A DNA stretch of 36,836 nucleotides. Source: Spirochaetota bacterium (lineage in GTDB: Bacteria > Spirochaetota > Spirochaetia > Treponematales > Breznakiellaceae). Shown here piece by piece: positions 23,591 through 31,839 of the stretch; position 1 is the first letter of the stretch, and every line of letters begins with the position of its first letter. The translations under genes were made by a program, and so were the position numbers. Under the pieces are notes generated by a model that worked only from the letters and a program-made list of their open reading frames with translations, had not been told where the DNA came from and made no database searches. The DNA lies in assembly GCA_009778155.1 (NCBI GenBank), contig WRKI01000352.1:1-36836 (forward strand), in the 5' to 3' direction.

Positions 23591-24632
23591 AGAACTGCGC
23601 TTGAACGACGCTCGCGGCCAGCGGCTTTTTGACAAACTGCTTGGCGAAGCCGGCATCAAGCGCGACAACAATCTTGACTACATTGCGGGCATCTACGATG
23701 CGGACTACAATCTGGCGGCCGCCGGCGCGTGCTTTGGGAACACCCTGCGCTGTCTTGCCGTGGGCGATGCCTTTCGGGGGGAGGGCCTCATGGCGCCGGT
23801 TGTAACTCATCTTGTCGAAAGGCTTACAAATGCCGGCCAGCATCATATCTTTTTGTATACAAAGTGCGAGAATGCCGATGTTTTTTCCGCGCTTGGCTTT
23901 TACGAGATAGCCCGGGTGCAGGACGAGGTTTTGCTTATGGAGAACTTGCGCCGTGGCTTTGCGGGTTTTTTGGAAGATTTGAACAAGGAAAAGCGAGAGG
24001 GGGAAGGGTGTGCCGCCGGCTCTGTCGCCGCGCTTGTGATGAACTGCAATCCCTTCACTCTGGGGCATCGGCACTTGATCGAAACGGCCGCCGGCAGGGC
24101 GGACACTCTGCACATTTTCGCCGTGGCCGAAAACCTCTCTCTCTTTCCCTTTGCCGATCGTTTCGCTCTGATTCAAAAGGGCTGCGCCGATTTGCCGAAT
24201 GTAAGGCTGCACAGTACCGGCAGCTACATGGTATCGCAGGCTGTCTTTCCATCGTATTTTTTGCGGGACGAGGCCGAAGCTATCGAAGCGCAGGCGCGGC
24301 TGGATGTCGCCATTTTCAAGCGCATTGCCGCCGCCGTTGGAGCCACGACGCGCTTTGTGGGGGAGGAGCCTTTTAGCGTTGTTACCGGCATCTACAATCG
24401 CATTATGGGCGAAAGCCTGCCGGCCGCCGGCATAACCTGCACGGTTATTCCCCGCAAGGAGTTTCAAGGGGTTCCGATAAGCGCGTCGCGTGTGCGCAAG
24501 TTGCTGCAAGCCGGCGACGTTCAGGCTACAAAAGAGATGGTTCCGCCCACGACTTTCGATTATTTCGATTCGCCGCAGGGTCGGCAGGTGATTGCCAACA
24601 TCCAAAAGGAGCGGGAGGTGGAACACTACTGA
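23574..24632 (+). CDS. citC: [Citrate (pro-3S)-lyase] ligase
   Basis: CitC acetylates the thiol of the citrate lyase prosthetic group with ATP and acetate, which switches the enzyme on. The ATG at 23574 (352 aa) follows GGGAGGA; the track start at 23550 lies in the citXG frame region. The N-terminal ~130 residues are a GNAT-like domain (RCLAVGDAFRGEGL). The C-terminal part is a nucleotidyltransferase with MNCNPFTLGHRHLIE (the HxGH-type motif) and the late ISASRVRKLL (ISxSxxR). The product is cytoplasmic. It forms an operon with the GntR regulator and citXG. After it there is a 223-bp gap to cstA. Confidence 0.94.
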   Translation: MNFSVEELRLNDARGQRLFDKLLGEAGIKRDNNLDYIAGIYDADYNLAAAGACFGNTLRCLAVGDAFRGEGLMAPVVTHLVERLTNAGQHHIFLYTKCENADVFSALGFYEIARVQDEVLLMENLRRGFAGFLEDLNKEKREGEGCAAGSVAALVMNCNPFTLGHRHLIETAAGRADTLHIFAVAENLSLFPFADRFALIQKGCADLPNVRLHSTGSYMVSQAVFPSYFLRDEAEAIEAQARLDVAIFKRIAAAVGATTRFVGEEPFSVVTGIYNRIMGESLPAAGITCTVIPRKEFQGVPISASRVRKLLQAGDVQATKEMVPPTTFDYFDSPQGRQVIANIQKEREVEHY

Positions 24633-24701
24633 TCGCGGGCATTTTGCCGAGGTTTTCGGGCAGGAATTTTTACCAATTGCAACTTTTTTTCAAAAAAGGT
24701 C

Positions 24702-24730
24702 TTGCTATTTTTGCGTGGCGGTTATATACT
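24702..24730 (+). promoter_or_regulatory. cstA promoter with ~120-nt leader
   Basis: TTGCTA (24702-24707), a 17-nt spacer and TATACT (24725-24730) predict transcription from about 24737. The resulting ~119-nt leader holds small stems (GGCGCGTGTCGCC, GCAATCCTTGC) and ends in an AGGAGG ribosome binding site. I recognise no known riboswitch class in it. Confidence 0.65.
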
Positions 24731-24855
24731 TATTAAACATAGCTACTTGGCGCGTGTCGCCGGGTGCAATCCTTGCAGAGGCAGACTGTTTGTGGCGGCT
24801 TGACGTGGGTGGTTAGGCTGTCGCTGTGGGGTAATTTATAGGAGGCAGGGACTTT

Positions 24856-26313
24856 ATGGTAACGTTTTTTGTCGCATTTGTCATTCTTTTGTTCGGCTAC
24901 TTTATTTACGCCAAAGTTGTCGAAAAGTATTTCGTTGTCAACCCGAACTTTGTAACCCCGGTGCACACAAAAGCAGACGGCGTTGACTATGTACCTTTAT
25001 CTGACAGAAAAGCTACGCTGATCCAGTTTATATCGATTGCCGGTACGGGGCCGATTTTCGGCGCGATTCTCGGCGCGATGTGGGGGCCGGCGGCCTTCTT
25101 CTGGATCGTGTTGGGTTGCGTTTTTGCCGGGGCGACTCACGACTATGTGTCCGGTATGCTTTCGCTTCGCCAAGGCGGGGCTACGCTTGCGGAAATGGTC
25201 GGGTCGGAGCTTGGCAATACAATCAAAACCGTGTGTCGCGTGGTTATGGTCTTCCTTCTTATGATGGTTGCGGCAGTCTTTACAATGAGTCCGGCGGATA
25301 TTCTGGTTACTATCTCGCCAAACGCTCTTGTAGAGGCTTTGCCGGCCGGCGGCGCAAGGTGGTTCTGGATAGTCCTAATTGTCGGTTACTTCGGCGTGGC
25401 CACGGTTATTCCCATCAACAAGCTGATTGCAAAGCTTTACCCGGTGTTCGGCGTTGGCATGATTCTTCTTGGCGCGGGCATGGCGGTTATGTTGTTCGTA
25501 ACTGGGGCTATCTCGCGTGTGCCGGAGTTCAGCTTTGTCAACCCGCACCCGGCTGGCAGGTCGCTTTGGCCTTACTTGTTCATAACGATTGCTTGCGGCG
25601 CGATTTCGGGCTTCCATGCCACGCAGTCGCCGCTTATGGCGCGTTGTATGGCCAACGAAACTGGCGGGCGCAATGTGTTCTACCGAGCAATGATTTTCGA
25701 AGGTTTCCTGGCGCTCATCTGGGCGGCGGTGGCGATGACTTTCTTCTACAATCCCGCGGCCGGCATTAGCGCGCTTGAAGGGCTTGGAATGGCTGGGCCT
25801 CCGGCGGTTGTTGTTAGCGTTATCTCCTTTGCTTACTTTGGGGTTATCGGCGGGGTTATTGCGGTTATCTGTATTGGTATTTTCCCGATTTCCACCGGCG
25901 ACACTGCTTTGCGCGTATGCCGTTTGGCGATTGCCGACGCTTTTAAAATGGACCAAGGCCCGATCTTGAACCGTTTCAAGGTTTCGATTCCCTTGTTCAT
26001 CGTGCTTGTGTCGCTTCTCTTTATCGACTTTGGCATCCTTTGGAGGTACTTCGCATGGCTTAACCAGACTCTTGCGGTCTTTACGCTTTGGACTGGCGCG
26101 GTCTATCTGGCCAAGAGAAGGAGCAACCACTGGATTTGTACGATCCCGGCGGTGTTCATGACTTTCTTGACGCAGTCTTACATCATGGTTGCCACGGAAG
26201 GTTTGCGGTTGCCGCACGCTATTGGTATGCCGATTGGCGGGCTTATTACGATTGCCTGTATCGTGGCTTTTGCCAGAAAGTGCAAATCTTTGTCTGACAA
26301 TCCTCTCTCGTAG
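24856..26313 (+). CDS. cstA: CstA-family carbon starvation transporter
   Basis: This 485-aa polytopic membrane protein has roughly 12-14 helices. The family core is clear: VDYVPLSDRKATLIQFISIAGTGPIFGAILGAMWGP, HDYVSGMLSLRQGG, GFHATQSPLMARC and the late IFPISTGDTALR. CstA and its relatives import peptides or pyruvate during carbon limitation. It is shorter than the ~700-aa E. coli protein and lacks the long C-terminal extension, like the compact versions in other anaerobes. The start follows ATAGGAGGCAGGG. It is a single transcription unit with its own promoter and a terminator at 26340-26384. Confidence 0.93.
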   Translation: MVTFFVAFVILLFGYFIYAKVVEKYFVVNPNFVTPVHTKADGVDYVPLSDRKATLIQFISIAGTGPIFGAILGAMWGPAAFFWIVLGCVFAGATHDYVSGMLSLRQGGATLAEMVGSELGNTIKTVCRVVMVFLLMMVAAVFTMSPADILVTISPNALVEALPAGGARWFWIVLIVGYFGVATVIPINKLIAKLYPVFGVGMILLGAGMAVMLFVTGAISRVPEFSFVNPHPAGRSLWPYLFITIACGAISGFHATQSPLMARCMANETGGRNVFYRAMIFEGFLALIWAAVAMTFFYNPAAGISALEGLGMAGPPAVVVSVISFAYFGVIGGVIAVICIGIFPISTGDTALRVCRLAIADAFKMDQGPILNRFKVSIPLFIVLVSLLFIDFGILWRYFAWLNQTLAVFTLWTGAVYLAKRRSNHWICTIPAVFMTFLTQSYIMVATEGLRLPHAIGMPIGGLITIACIVAFARKCKSLSDNPLS

Positions 26314-26339
26314 GCTTGTACGAGGCAGGAATAAGCTTC

Positions 26340-26384
26340 GGGCTGTTGTCGTTCGCATTTGCGAGGGGCGACAGCCCTTTTTTT
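26340..26384 (+). terminator. Rho-independent terminator of cstA
   Basis: GGGCTGT pairs with ACAGCCC around an inner TCGC/GCGA stem, followed by seven T residues. It begins 26 nt after the cstA stop. Confidence 0.85.
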
Positions 26385-26603
26385 CTTGTTTGGGGCTTGG
26401 CAAAGGTCGAAAAATGTGGCACAATTAGTTTGCAGACAGGTTGTTTCGTAACTAACTTGGTTTTTAATGAACGGTGCCGGCAGGTGCCATCAAGCCCCTT
26501 AGAACGAAAAAATCGAAATCTCGATTTTCACGCAAAAAAATCCCAAAATTACGATAGTTACGAAAAAACCCGCCTGCAAAAATTTTATTTTGGAGAGGCA
26601 AAA
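26385..26603. other. Intergenic region before the betaine-binding gene
   Basis: AT-rich gap. A small perfect hairpin (AAAATCGA/TCGATTTT, near 26505-26525) and two GTAACTA/TAGTTAC words are visible. I see no open frame with a plausible start and no clear promoter pair. The GGAGAGG before the ATG at 26604 is the next gene's ribosome binding site. Confidence 0.4.
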
Positions 26604-27614
26604 ATGAAAAAAAGCAGGATTTTTTTTCTATTGCTCGTTACCGCCCTTTTGCTGGGGACGGTAACCGGATGCGGGGCCGGCGCAGATGACGGCATTATCA
26701 CGATTGTTGTGGCAGACAACGGCTGGGACAGTCAGCGTATCCACAACGCGCTGGCAAGGATTGTTGTGGAAAACGCTTTCGACGGTTTCAGGCTGACGCT
26801 TTCAACGGCTTCGACCCCGATGAATTGGGAATCGATCCGAAACGGCGATGTCGATCTTGAAATCGAGGCGTGGGCGGAACACGTTGCCACTTTCCCGGAG
26901 GATGTGAGCAGCGGCGACATGGTTGTTCTTGGCGTGGTTGTCCCAGACGGCCGCCAGGGGGTGTTTGTCCCGCGTTTTGTAATCGAAGGCGACCCGGCCC
27001 GGGGGATTGCTCCTATGGCTCCGACTTTGGTCAGGCTTGACGATTTGCCAAGGTATGCCCATGTGTTTCCCGACTATGAAAACCCCGCTAGGGGCAGGCT
27101 TTTTGGCGCGATTCCCGGCTGGATGTCCGACGAGCGTTTGTACATGATTTACTTGTATCACGGGCTTGATGCCTACTTCAACTACATTAGGCTTGGCAGT
27201 GAAGCGGCTTTGTTTGCCTCGTTAATTTCCGCATACGAAATGGGGGTTCCTTGGCTTGGCTACAGTTACTCGCCTTCATGGATTGCCGGTGTTTTGGACT
27301 TGGTTGAGCTGGAAACTGACCCTTTCGAGCCGGAGGCTTTTCTGGAAGGCAGGACGGGGTTTCCTATCCAGCCGCTTATGACGATAAGCAGTCGTTTCTT
27401 TTCCGACAGGGTTGGGCCGGAGCTTGTGGGGTTCTTTAACCGTTTTGCCACGGGCGGAGAGCTTATTTCACAGGCTTTGGCCTACATGATTAACACGCCG
27501 GGGGCTACTCACGAGCAAACGGCTATCTGGATGCTGACAAACAACGATCACTTGATTGACGAGTGGCTGGAGCCGGAAAACGCGCAGAGGTTGCGGGCTT
27601 TCCTTTCGCAGTAA
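26604..27614 (+). CDS. Glycine betaine/proline-type ABC substrate-binding lipoprotein
   Basis: This 336-aa protein has a lipoprotein signal (KKSRIFFLLLVTALLLGT then lipobox VTGC), so it is anchored at the membrane or periplasmic face. The mature domain follows the OpuAC/ProX pattern: IVVADNGWDSQRIHNALARIVVEN, the early ligand loop NGDVDLEIEAWAEH, IPGWMSDERL, and a late PWLGYSYSPSWIAG segment with aromatic residues suited to a quaternary-ammonium cage. The ATG at 26604 is set by GGAGAGG; the track start at 26316 lies in untranslated sequence. No permease or ATPase adjoins it, which is unusual. It may serve a transporter encoded elsewhere. Confidence 0.87.
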   Translation: MKKSRIFFLLLVTALLLGTVTGCGAGADDGIITIVVADNGWDSQRIHNALARIVVENAFDGFRLTLSTASTPMNWESIRNGDVDLEIEAWAEHVATFPEDVSSGDMVVLGVVVPDGRQGVFVPRFVIEGDPARGIAPMAPTLVRLDDLPRYAHVFPDYENPARGRLFGAIPGWMSDERLYMIYLYHGLDAYFNYIRLGSEAALFASLISAYEMGVPWLGYSYSPSWIAGVLDLVELETDPFEPEAFLEGRTGFPIQPLMTISSRFFSDRVGPELVGFFNRFATGGELISQALAYMINTPGATHEQTAIWMLTNNDHLIDEWLEPENAQRLRAFLSQ

Positions 27615-27623
27615 AGAAGGCCC

Positions 27624-27651
27624 CGGACTAACCCCGGCTGGGGTTAGTCCG
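27624..27651. terminator. Bidirectional hairpin between convergent genes
   Basis: Perfect 12-bp arms CGGACTAACCCC and GGGGTTAGTCCG flank GGCT. It lies ten bases after the betaine-binding gene stop and overlaps the last codons and stop of alkA on the other strand. T-tracts are absent on both sides. Confidence 0.75.
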
Positions 27652-28249
27652 TATGCGACAGTTCCCACAGGTACAACGACGCGACGGAGCTGTAGGGCGA
27701 GTATCTTTTGGCGTATCGCTGGAATTTGTCTTTTGCGAGTTCTTTTAAGCCGTACAGGTTCATCATGCCCCGGCGTATGGCTAGGTCGCCGTAGCTTATT
27801 ACGTCGGGGCGTTCAAGGGAAAATATCAGGAGCATTTCTGCCGTCCACACTCCGACGCCTTTTATGGCGGTAAGTGTCGCGATTATTTCTTTGTCGGTTT
27901 TTTCGTGGAAGGTGGCAAAATCGACGGTTTTGCTTTGGGCAATTTCGGCGATGTTTTTTATGTAGCCGGCTTTGCGCATGGACATTCCGCAGGCTTGTAT
28001 TTCTTCCACGGATAGGGCGCAAAGTTTGCCGGCTTCCATGCCGCACAGGGAGTCGAGTTTGCCGCGAACTGTGGCTGCGGCCTTGTTTGAAATCTGCTGG
28101 CCGACGACGCTGTCCACAAGGGCGGCAAACAAGTCCGGGGTTACCTGCCGTTTGAGCATCCCGATTCGGTCTATGGCTGCCCCCAGCTTTTTGTCGCTTT
28201 TGCGCAAGTGGGCTAATTCCGTTTCGCCATACTCAAAATACTTTTCCAA
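27644..28249 (-). CDS. DNA-3-methyladenine glycosylase II (AlkA-type HhH-GPD)
   Basis: This 201-aa base-excision repair enzyme removes alkylated purines from DNA. It has a helix-hairpin-helix LTAIKGVGVWTAEMLLIFSL followed by the catalytic aspartate in ISYGDLAIRRG. The opening ALVDSVVGQQISNKAAATV is the classic AlkA/Mag1 first-helix motif. There is no C-terminal iron-sulfur cysteine cluster, which excludes EndoIII/MutY. It is shorter than E. coli AlkA (282 aa) because the N-terminal TBP-like domain is missing, like yeast Mag1-type and many bacterial short forms. The stop lies within the shared terminator hairpin. Confidence 0.92.
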   Translation of the reverse strand: MEKYFEYGETELAHLRKSDKKLGAAIDRIGMLKRQVTPDLFAALVDSVVGQQISNKAAATVRGKLDSLCGMEAGKLCALSVEEIQACGMSMRKAGYIKNIAEIAQSKTVDFATFHEKTDKEIIATLTAIKGVGVWTAEMLLIFSLERPDVISYGDLAIRRGMMNLYGLKELAKDKFQRYAKRYSPYSSVASLYLWELSHTD

Positions 28250-28266
28250 TGTTTTTAACCCTGCAA

Positions 28267-28294
28267 ACCGGCGGAGCGGAAGTTGCCCCGCCGG
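28267..28294. terminator. GC-rich hairpin after jag
   Basis: CCGGCGG and CCGCCGG arms enclose a ~14-nt interior just past the jag stop, on the side where the rpmH-jag operon would end. No long T-tract follows in either direction. Confidence 0.5.
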
Positions 28295-28301
28295 GCGATT
28301 T

Positions 28302-29024
28302 TCAGCCGTAGCCCCTGTAGAAAACGCGAACCTGTTTGTACAAGCCGTCGCCTTCGCTTTTTGTGTGCACGTCGGAAATGTCGTTTAGGGTGGTGTGGAT
28401 AAGCCAGCGGTCGAAAGGATTCATCGGTTCCAGCAGAATGGAGCCGCGTGTCGAGCGAACCCTTTCGGCGGCGGAGTACGCCATGCGAACCAGCGATTCC
28501 TCGCGGCGAATACGGTAGTTTTCCGTGTCCAAAACCACGCGCATATCTTCCCGGCCAAGCCTGCTCGCGTAAATATTTGCCAAAAGTTGCAAGGCATCCA
28601 GATTTTTTCCCTTTTTGCCAATAAGAATCGATGAATGAGAGGATTCCATTCTAAGCCCGATTTTGTGGTTTTCCCTAAACTGAATAAAAAGCTTGCCGGG
28701 ATAACCCATGCGCTCAATAACCCCTTCCATAAAACCCACCAGCTTTTCCTCGAACTCGTCTTGGGGAGCAGGCTCGGCAAAAGTTGCACGCGGCTTCCCA
28801 GCCGGCACAGCCGCATCCACCCTGTCGGGCACCCTCGCCTTGCTTTCGCCCTTTGGGACGATTTTATCGGTATGCACCCGTATCTTTACATAACCCTTTT
28901 TGAACAACCCCGACTTTTGCTCTTCCAGAATTGTAATGTCAAAATCGTCTTTTCCAAGACCAAGCTCCTGCACCGCCCTGTCAACAGCCTCTGTCTCGGT
29001 ACGGCCTTCAAATTCGTATTCCAT
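28302..29024 (-). CDS. jag: RNA-binding protein Jag/KhpB
   Basis: This 240-aa cytoplasmic RNA-binding protein is linked in other bacteria to cell-envelope growth control and found beside YidC. An N-terminal Jag_N domain (MEYEFEGRTETEAVDRAVQELG, then SGLFKKGYVKIRV) is followed by a KH domain with the loop ILIGKKGKNLDALQ and a C-terminal R3H domain with RWLIH (R-x3-H) and the typical PFDRWLIHTTLNDI. It is the last gene of the rpmH-rnpA-yidD-yidC-jag series. A 125-bp gap with a long palindrome separates it from yidC, so its expression could be tuned separately. Confidence 0.93.
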   Translation of the reverse strand: MEYEFEGRTETEAVDRAVQELGLGKDDFDITILEEQKSGLFKKGYVKIRVHTDKIVPKGESKARVPDRVDAAVPAGKPRATFAEPAPQDEFEEKLVGFMEGVIERMGYPGKLFIQFRENHKIGLRMESSHSSILIGKKGKNLDALQLLANIYASRLGREDMRVVLDTENYRIRREESLVRMAYSAAERVRSTRGSILLEPMNPFDRWLIHTTLNDISDVHTKSEGDGLYKQVRVFYRGYG

Positions 29025-29053
29025 TAATATCTCCTAAGCGGATAAAACCCGCA

Positions 29054-29116
29054 TCCGGCGCTTAAAACTTTGACAACACCGCTTGAGCCGCGAAGTTCAA
29101 GACCTTAAGCGCCGGA
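29054..29116. repeat. Long palindrome between yidC and jag
   Basis: Perfect 12-bp arms TCCGGCGCTTAA and TTAAGCGCCGGA enclose 39 nt that can form an inner AACTT/AAGTT stem. It sits between two genes of one operon. There is no T-tract, so an RNA-processing or stability element fits better than a terminator. Confidence 0.75.
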
Positions 29117-29149
29117 ATAATTTTCACGTTGAAAGGTTTCCTCACCTTT

Positions 29150-31021
29150 TCACTTTTTCTTTTTCTTGCCGCCAGCCCCGCCGCCCTTGGGCGCAATCTT
29201 TGGCCCGGCCTTCGGCGCGATAACCGGTGCCGCCTCACGCGCCGCCTCCGGCGCGGCCGCCGCTGCTACAGCCGGCGATGCGGCATTCTTTTTAACAAGA
29301 AACTTGTTGATCAGCACCTGCTGGACAAGAGTAAGCAAGTTGGAAAAAATCCAGTAGACCAAAAGCCCGGACGGCATCTCGTAAAGAACAAAGAAGAAGA
29401 CAATCGGCATCAAGTAAAGCATCATCTTCATGTGCGGGTTTACCTGTTGCGCCGGGTTTTGCGTTACCTTGCCGTAAAGAAGCTGGGAAGCTACATATAT
29501 AAAGGGCAAAATCCTAAGAGCAGTCCAGCCCAAAAGCGGAATGCTCACCCCTTCGGGGAACTCCCAAATATATTCGGCAGAAGAAAGATCGTAAATCCAG
29601 CCGGGAATAAAAACCGCGTTCCTAAGCTCAAAGTGGCTGTTAAAAAGATTGAACATGGCGATAAAAATCGGCAACTGCAAAAGCATGGGCAAACAGCCGG
29701 AAATCGGATTGTAGTTCTGGCTCTTGTAAAACGCCGCCATTTCGGCGTTCAATTTTTGCGGATTGCCCTTGTGCTTTTCTTGAAGCTCCTTGATTTTCGG
29801 AGCCAGCGCCTGCATCTTGAGCATACCTTCCGAGCTTTTTCTTGTTAGCGGGAAGAAGACGATTTTTACAAGGAAAGTAAGCAGGATGATAGCCACACCG
29901 TAGTTCGGAATCCAGCCGTAAAAAGAGGTGAGCAACCAGCTTAACACCCTTTCCAGCGGGGCTAGAATGCCGCGAGTGGCGGCCTCCTCCGTAAGTTGCA
30001 GGTTTGTAATGCCCAAGGCGTTTGCCCCGGTATTGTAAATAACAAGCGACTGTAGATTTTTAGGCCCCAGATAAAAACGGTACACATCGGAGATTCTTGA
30101 AACGGCGGAGGCATCGCGCATAATGTGAAGCCTAGAGGCGGAAGGCAAGCCCGGCTCGTGCCTGTCGGTGAACATCATCGTGTTGTGTATAAAGAGGGGG
30201 ATGGCAAAAAGGCTGAAGTACCTGCCGGAAATGGCAACCCATGTAGGCCGGTCATCAATAAGCGAGTTTAGCCCCACCACCCGCCTTCTGCCGCCGGCAA
30301 AGGCGACATAGTTGCGGAACTCCCGGCGGCCGTCGAGCCTGTCGAAACGAGGCCCAATTTGCGGGCCGAAGGAAAGCGTGTAAGCATGGCCGCCAAAGTT
30401 AAAGCCGTCGATTGTGTGCCCGCCGTCCATCGTGATATTAAGCTCGAACATATACTCGTTGGGCAAAAAGTCGTAACGCTTCGTCAGGCGAAAGTGCCCG
30501 CCGGCAGGCAGGAAAAAGTACCGATAAAATTCCACCGAGTAATTTGATATGCGGTTTACATGAAACAGGGATGTTACCGGCTGGGCATCAATGCCGCCAA
30601 AGCCCAGGGTAAAAGCCCGCCCCTGTTCGTCGCCGGAAAAAATCATCTCGACTGGAACCCTTTCCCTGTCCGGCCCTCGGTCAAAGTGCTCGTTAAGCTG
30701 CCAAGAAATGATGTTGGCTCCAGCGTTGGAAAGAACCACCCGTATCAGTTCGGTCTCGATTGTTACATACTCGTGGTAGGCCGGCTCGACAAACTGCGGC
30801 TCGTCCGCTTCGTATTGAACCAAAGGTTCCAAAACGGCCGGGGCCAAGGGAGCCGCCGGAGCCACAACCGGGGGAGCCAAAACCGGGGCTACCGGCGCTT
30901 CCGGCGCTGTCGGGGCGACGGGAACCGGCTCCGGTGGCGGGTGGAGTATCCCCATTATTGCATAAAACCCAAAAATTACAACCATGGAAAGCACCACGGC
31001 CAATAATGTATTTTTTTCCAT
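29150..31021 (-). CDS. yidC: Membrane protein insertase YidC
   Basis: YidC inserts and folds inner-membrane proteins with or without Sec. The 623-aa form has the Gram-negative layout: an N-terminal membrane helix (LLAVVLSMVVIFGFYAIMG), a Pro/Ala/Val-rich linker (about 28-65), the periplasmic P1 beta domain, and five conserved helices with the core motifs FPLTRKSSEGMLKMQALAPKIKELQEKHK and GCLPMLLQLPIFIAMF. The C-terminus is an Ala/Pro stretch ending in KKKKK, which fits ribosome binding. The ATG at 31021 follows GAGGAAG. It lies 43 bp after yidD. Confidence 0.96.
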   Translation of the reverse strand: MEKNTLLAVVLSMVVIFGFYAIMGILHPPPEPVPVAPTAPEAPVAPVLAPPVVAPAAPLAPAVLEPLVQYEADEPQFVEPAYHEYVTIETELIRVVLSNAGANIISWQLNEHFDRGPDRERVPVEMIFSGDEQGRAFTLGFGGIDAQPVTSLFHVNRISNYSVEFYRYFFLPAGGHFRLTKRYDFLPNEYMFELNITMDGGHTIDGFNFGGHAYTLSFGPQIGPRFDRLDGRREFRNYVAFAGGRRRVVGLNSLIDDRPTWVAISGRYFSLFAIPLFIHNTMMFTDRHEPGLPSASRLHIMRDASAVSRISDVYRFYLGPKNLQSLVIYNTGANALGITNLQLTEEAATRGILAPLERVLSWLLTSFYGWIPNYGVAIILLTFLVKIVFFPLTRKSSEGMLKMQALAPKIKELQEKHKGNPQKLNAEMAAFYKSQNYNPISGCLPMLLQLPIFIAMFNLFNSHFELRNAVFIPGWIYDLSSAEYIWEFPEGVSIPLLGWTALRILPFIYVASQLLYGKVTQNPAQQVNPHMKMMLYLMPIVFFFVLYEMPSGLLVYWIFSNLLTLVQQVLINKFLVKKNAASPAVAAAAAPEAAREAAPVIAPKAGPKIAPKGGGAGGKKKKK

Positions 31022-31064
31022 ATTATCTTACTTCCTCAATGTCAATATACCAAGACCCCTCGGC

Positions 31065-31274
31065 TCAAGGAACCGGGTCAAAGCCGCCAGAATGGAATGG
31101 GTGGCAACGAAGAATTCGTTTAACCGCCAAAAGAGACCCGCGAAAAAAACCGTATTTCTGAACCGCTTCGTAACTGTATGCAGAACAAGTTGGATAATAC
31201 CTGCAACAAGGCGGAAAATGTGGAGAAATTGCATTTTGATAAAACCAGATAGTCCCCAGAACTATTTTTTTCAT
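31065..31274 (-). CDS. yidD: Membrane protein insertion efficiency factor YidD
   Basis: This 69-aa protein has the near-invariant family sequence [30 protein letters not shown], with three cysteines, and ends GGFDPVP. YidD sits at the membrane surface through an amphipathic helix and helps YidC-dependent insertion. The ATG at 31274 overlaps the rnpA stop by ATGA. The other frame in the track (31028..31234) is a shadow. Confidence 0.95.
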   Translation of the reverse strand: MKKIVLGTIWFYQNAISPHFPPCCRYYPTCSAYSYEAVQKYGFFRGSLLAVKRILRCHPFHSGGFDPVP

Positions 31275-31642
31275 TTTATTAAACCGACTTTGGCAAAAAG
31301 CCTTTGCATCTGCTGAACCCTAAGGGAAAGCGTCGCATTTTCCTCCGGGTAAACCAGCAGGATTAAATCGTAGCCGTCGCAAAGCGGCTGCGTTTCAGGC
31401 TTGAGAAGCCGGTAGGCCTCTCTGCCCAAACGCCTTGCTCTGTTACGGCTAACCGCGCCCCCGAAGCCTCTAGGAAAGGTAAAACAGATGCGGTTGTGGG
31501 GCAGGTTGTTTTTCAACGCAAAAAGCCTAGCCCCCGGACATGAAACCCGTCTGCCCTTGTTAAAAACCGCTTTAATTTGGCTTCTTCCCTTTAGGCGCTC
31601 CTTAAAATCGAAGCGAAAATGCCCCCCTTTCAGAGTGTCCAT
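31271..31642 (-). CDS. rnpA: Ribonuclease P protein component
   Basis: This 123-aa basic protein binds RNase P RNA and aids 5' maturation of tRNA. It has the signature [15 protein letters not shown] (family RNxxKRxxRE) and the early phenylalanine-basic [17 protein letters not shown] leader-binding cleft region. It lies between rpmH (7-bp gap) and yidD (overlap), the usual bacterial arrangement. The start gives a slightly longer N-terminus ([10 protein letters not shown]) than some homologues, and no internal start competes. Confidence 0.95.
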   Translation of the reverse strand: MDTLKGGHFRFDFKERLKGRSQIKAVFNKGRRVSCPGARLFALKNNLPHNRICFTFPRGFGGAVSRNRARRLGREAYRLLKPETQPLCDGYDLILLVYPEENATLSLRVQQMQRLFAKVGLIK

Positions 31643-31649
31643 TCAACAG

Positions 31650-31805
31650 CTAGTAGGGCTTTTTTTCATCGGAAATCGAAAGTTTCCAGCGGCCTTTTGC
31701 CCTGCGGCGTTTTAAGACCAGCCGGCCGCCCCGTGTTTTCATTCGGGCGCGAAAGCCGAACTTGCGGTTTCGCTTTACCTTGCTGGGATTGTAAGTCCGT
31801 TTCAT
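31650..31805 (-). CDS. rpmH: 50S ribosomal protein L34
   Basis: Not in the ORF track because it is only 51 codons. Read on the minus strand it begins [20 protein letters not shown] and continues [23 protein letters not shown], the universal L34 sequence, then a short acidic-basic tail (ISDEKKPY). AGGAGT lies eight bases before the ATG. L34 is a structural protein of the large ribosomal subunit. It is the first gene of the operon, preceded by a ~200-nt structured leader. dnaA, which often lies upstream of rpmH, is not here; dtd is instead. Confidence 0.97.
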   Translation of the reverse strand: MKRTYNPSKVKRNRKFGFRARMKTRGGRLVLKRRRAKGRWKLSISDEKKPY

Positions 31806-31839
31806 CAGATTAACTCCTGTCTATAAAATACTTGAGAAA

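Noticed and set aside
23538-24626. 362-aa minus-strand ORF
   Set aside because: Exact antisense shadow of citC, which has clear motifs and a ribosome binding site.
24757-24816. Leader peptide ahead of cstA (GTG, 20 codons)
   Set aside because: No ribosome binding site and no telling codon run; chance open frame.
25375-26424. 349-aa minus-strand ORF
   Set aside because: Antisense shadow of cstA with a composition unlike a real protein (Arg/His/Asn-rich).
26417-26433. Sigma-54-like site (TGGCAC ... TTGC)
   Set aside because: The GG and GC elements are 12 bases apart, not 10, so the spacing does not fit the -24/-12 rule.
29129-29848. 239-aa plus-strand ORF opposite yidC
   Set aside because: Antisense to the YidC C-terminal half. 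The hydrophobic start is a chance reading of the terminal region.
31028-31234. Second minus-strand ORF overlapping yidD
   Set aside because: Different frame; yidD in the neighbouring frame has the invariant family sequence.
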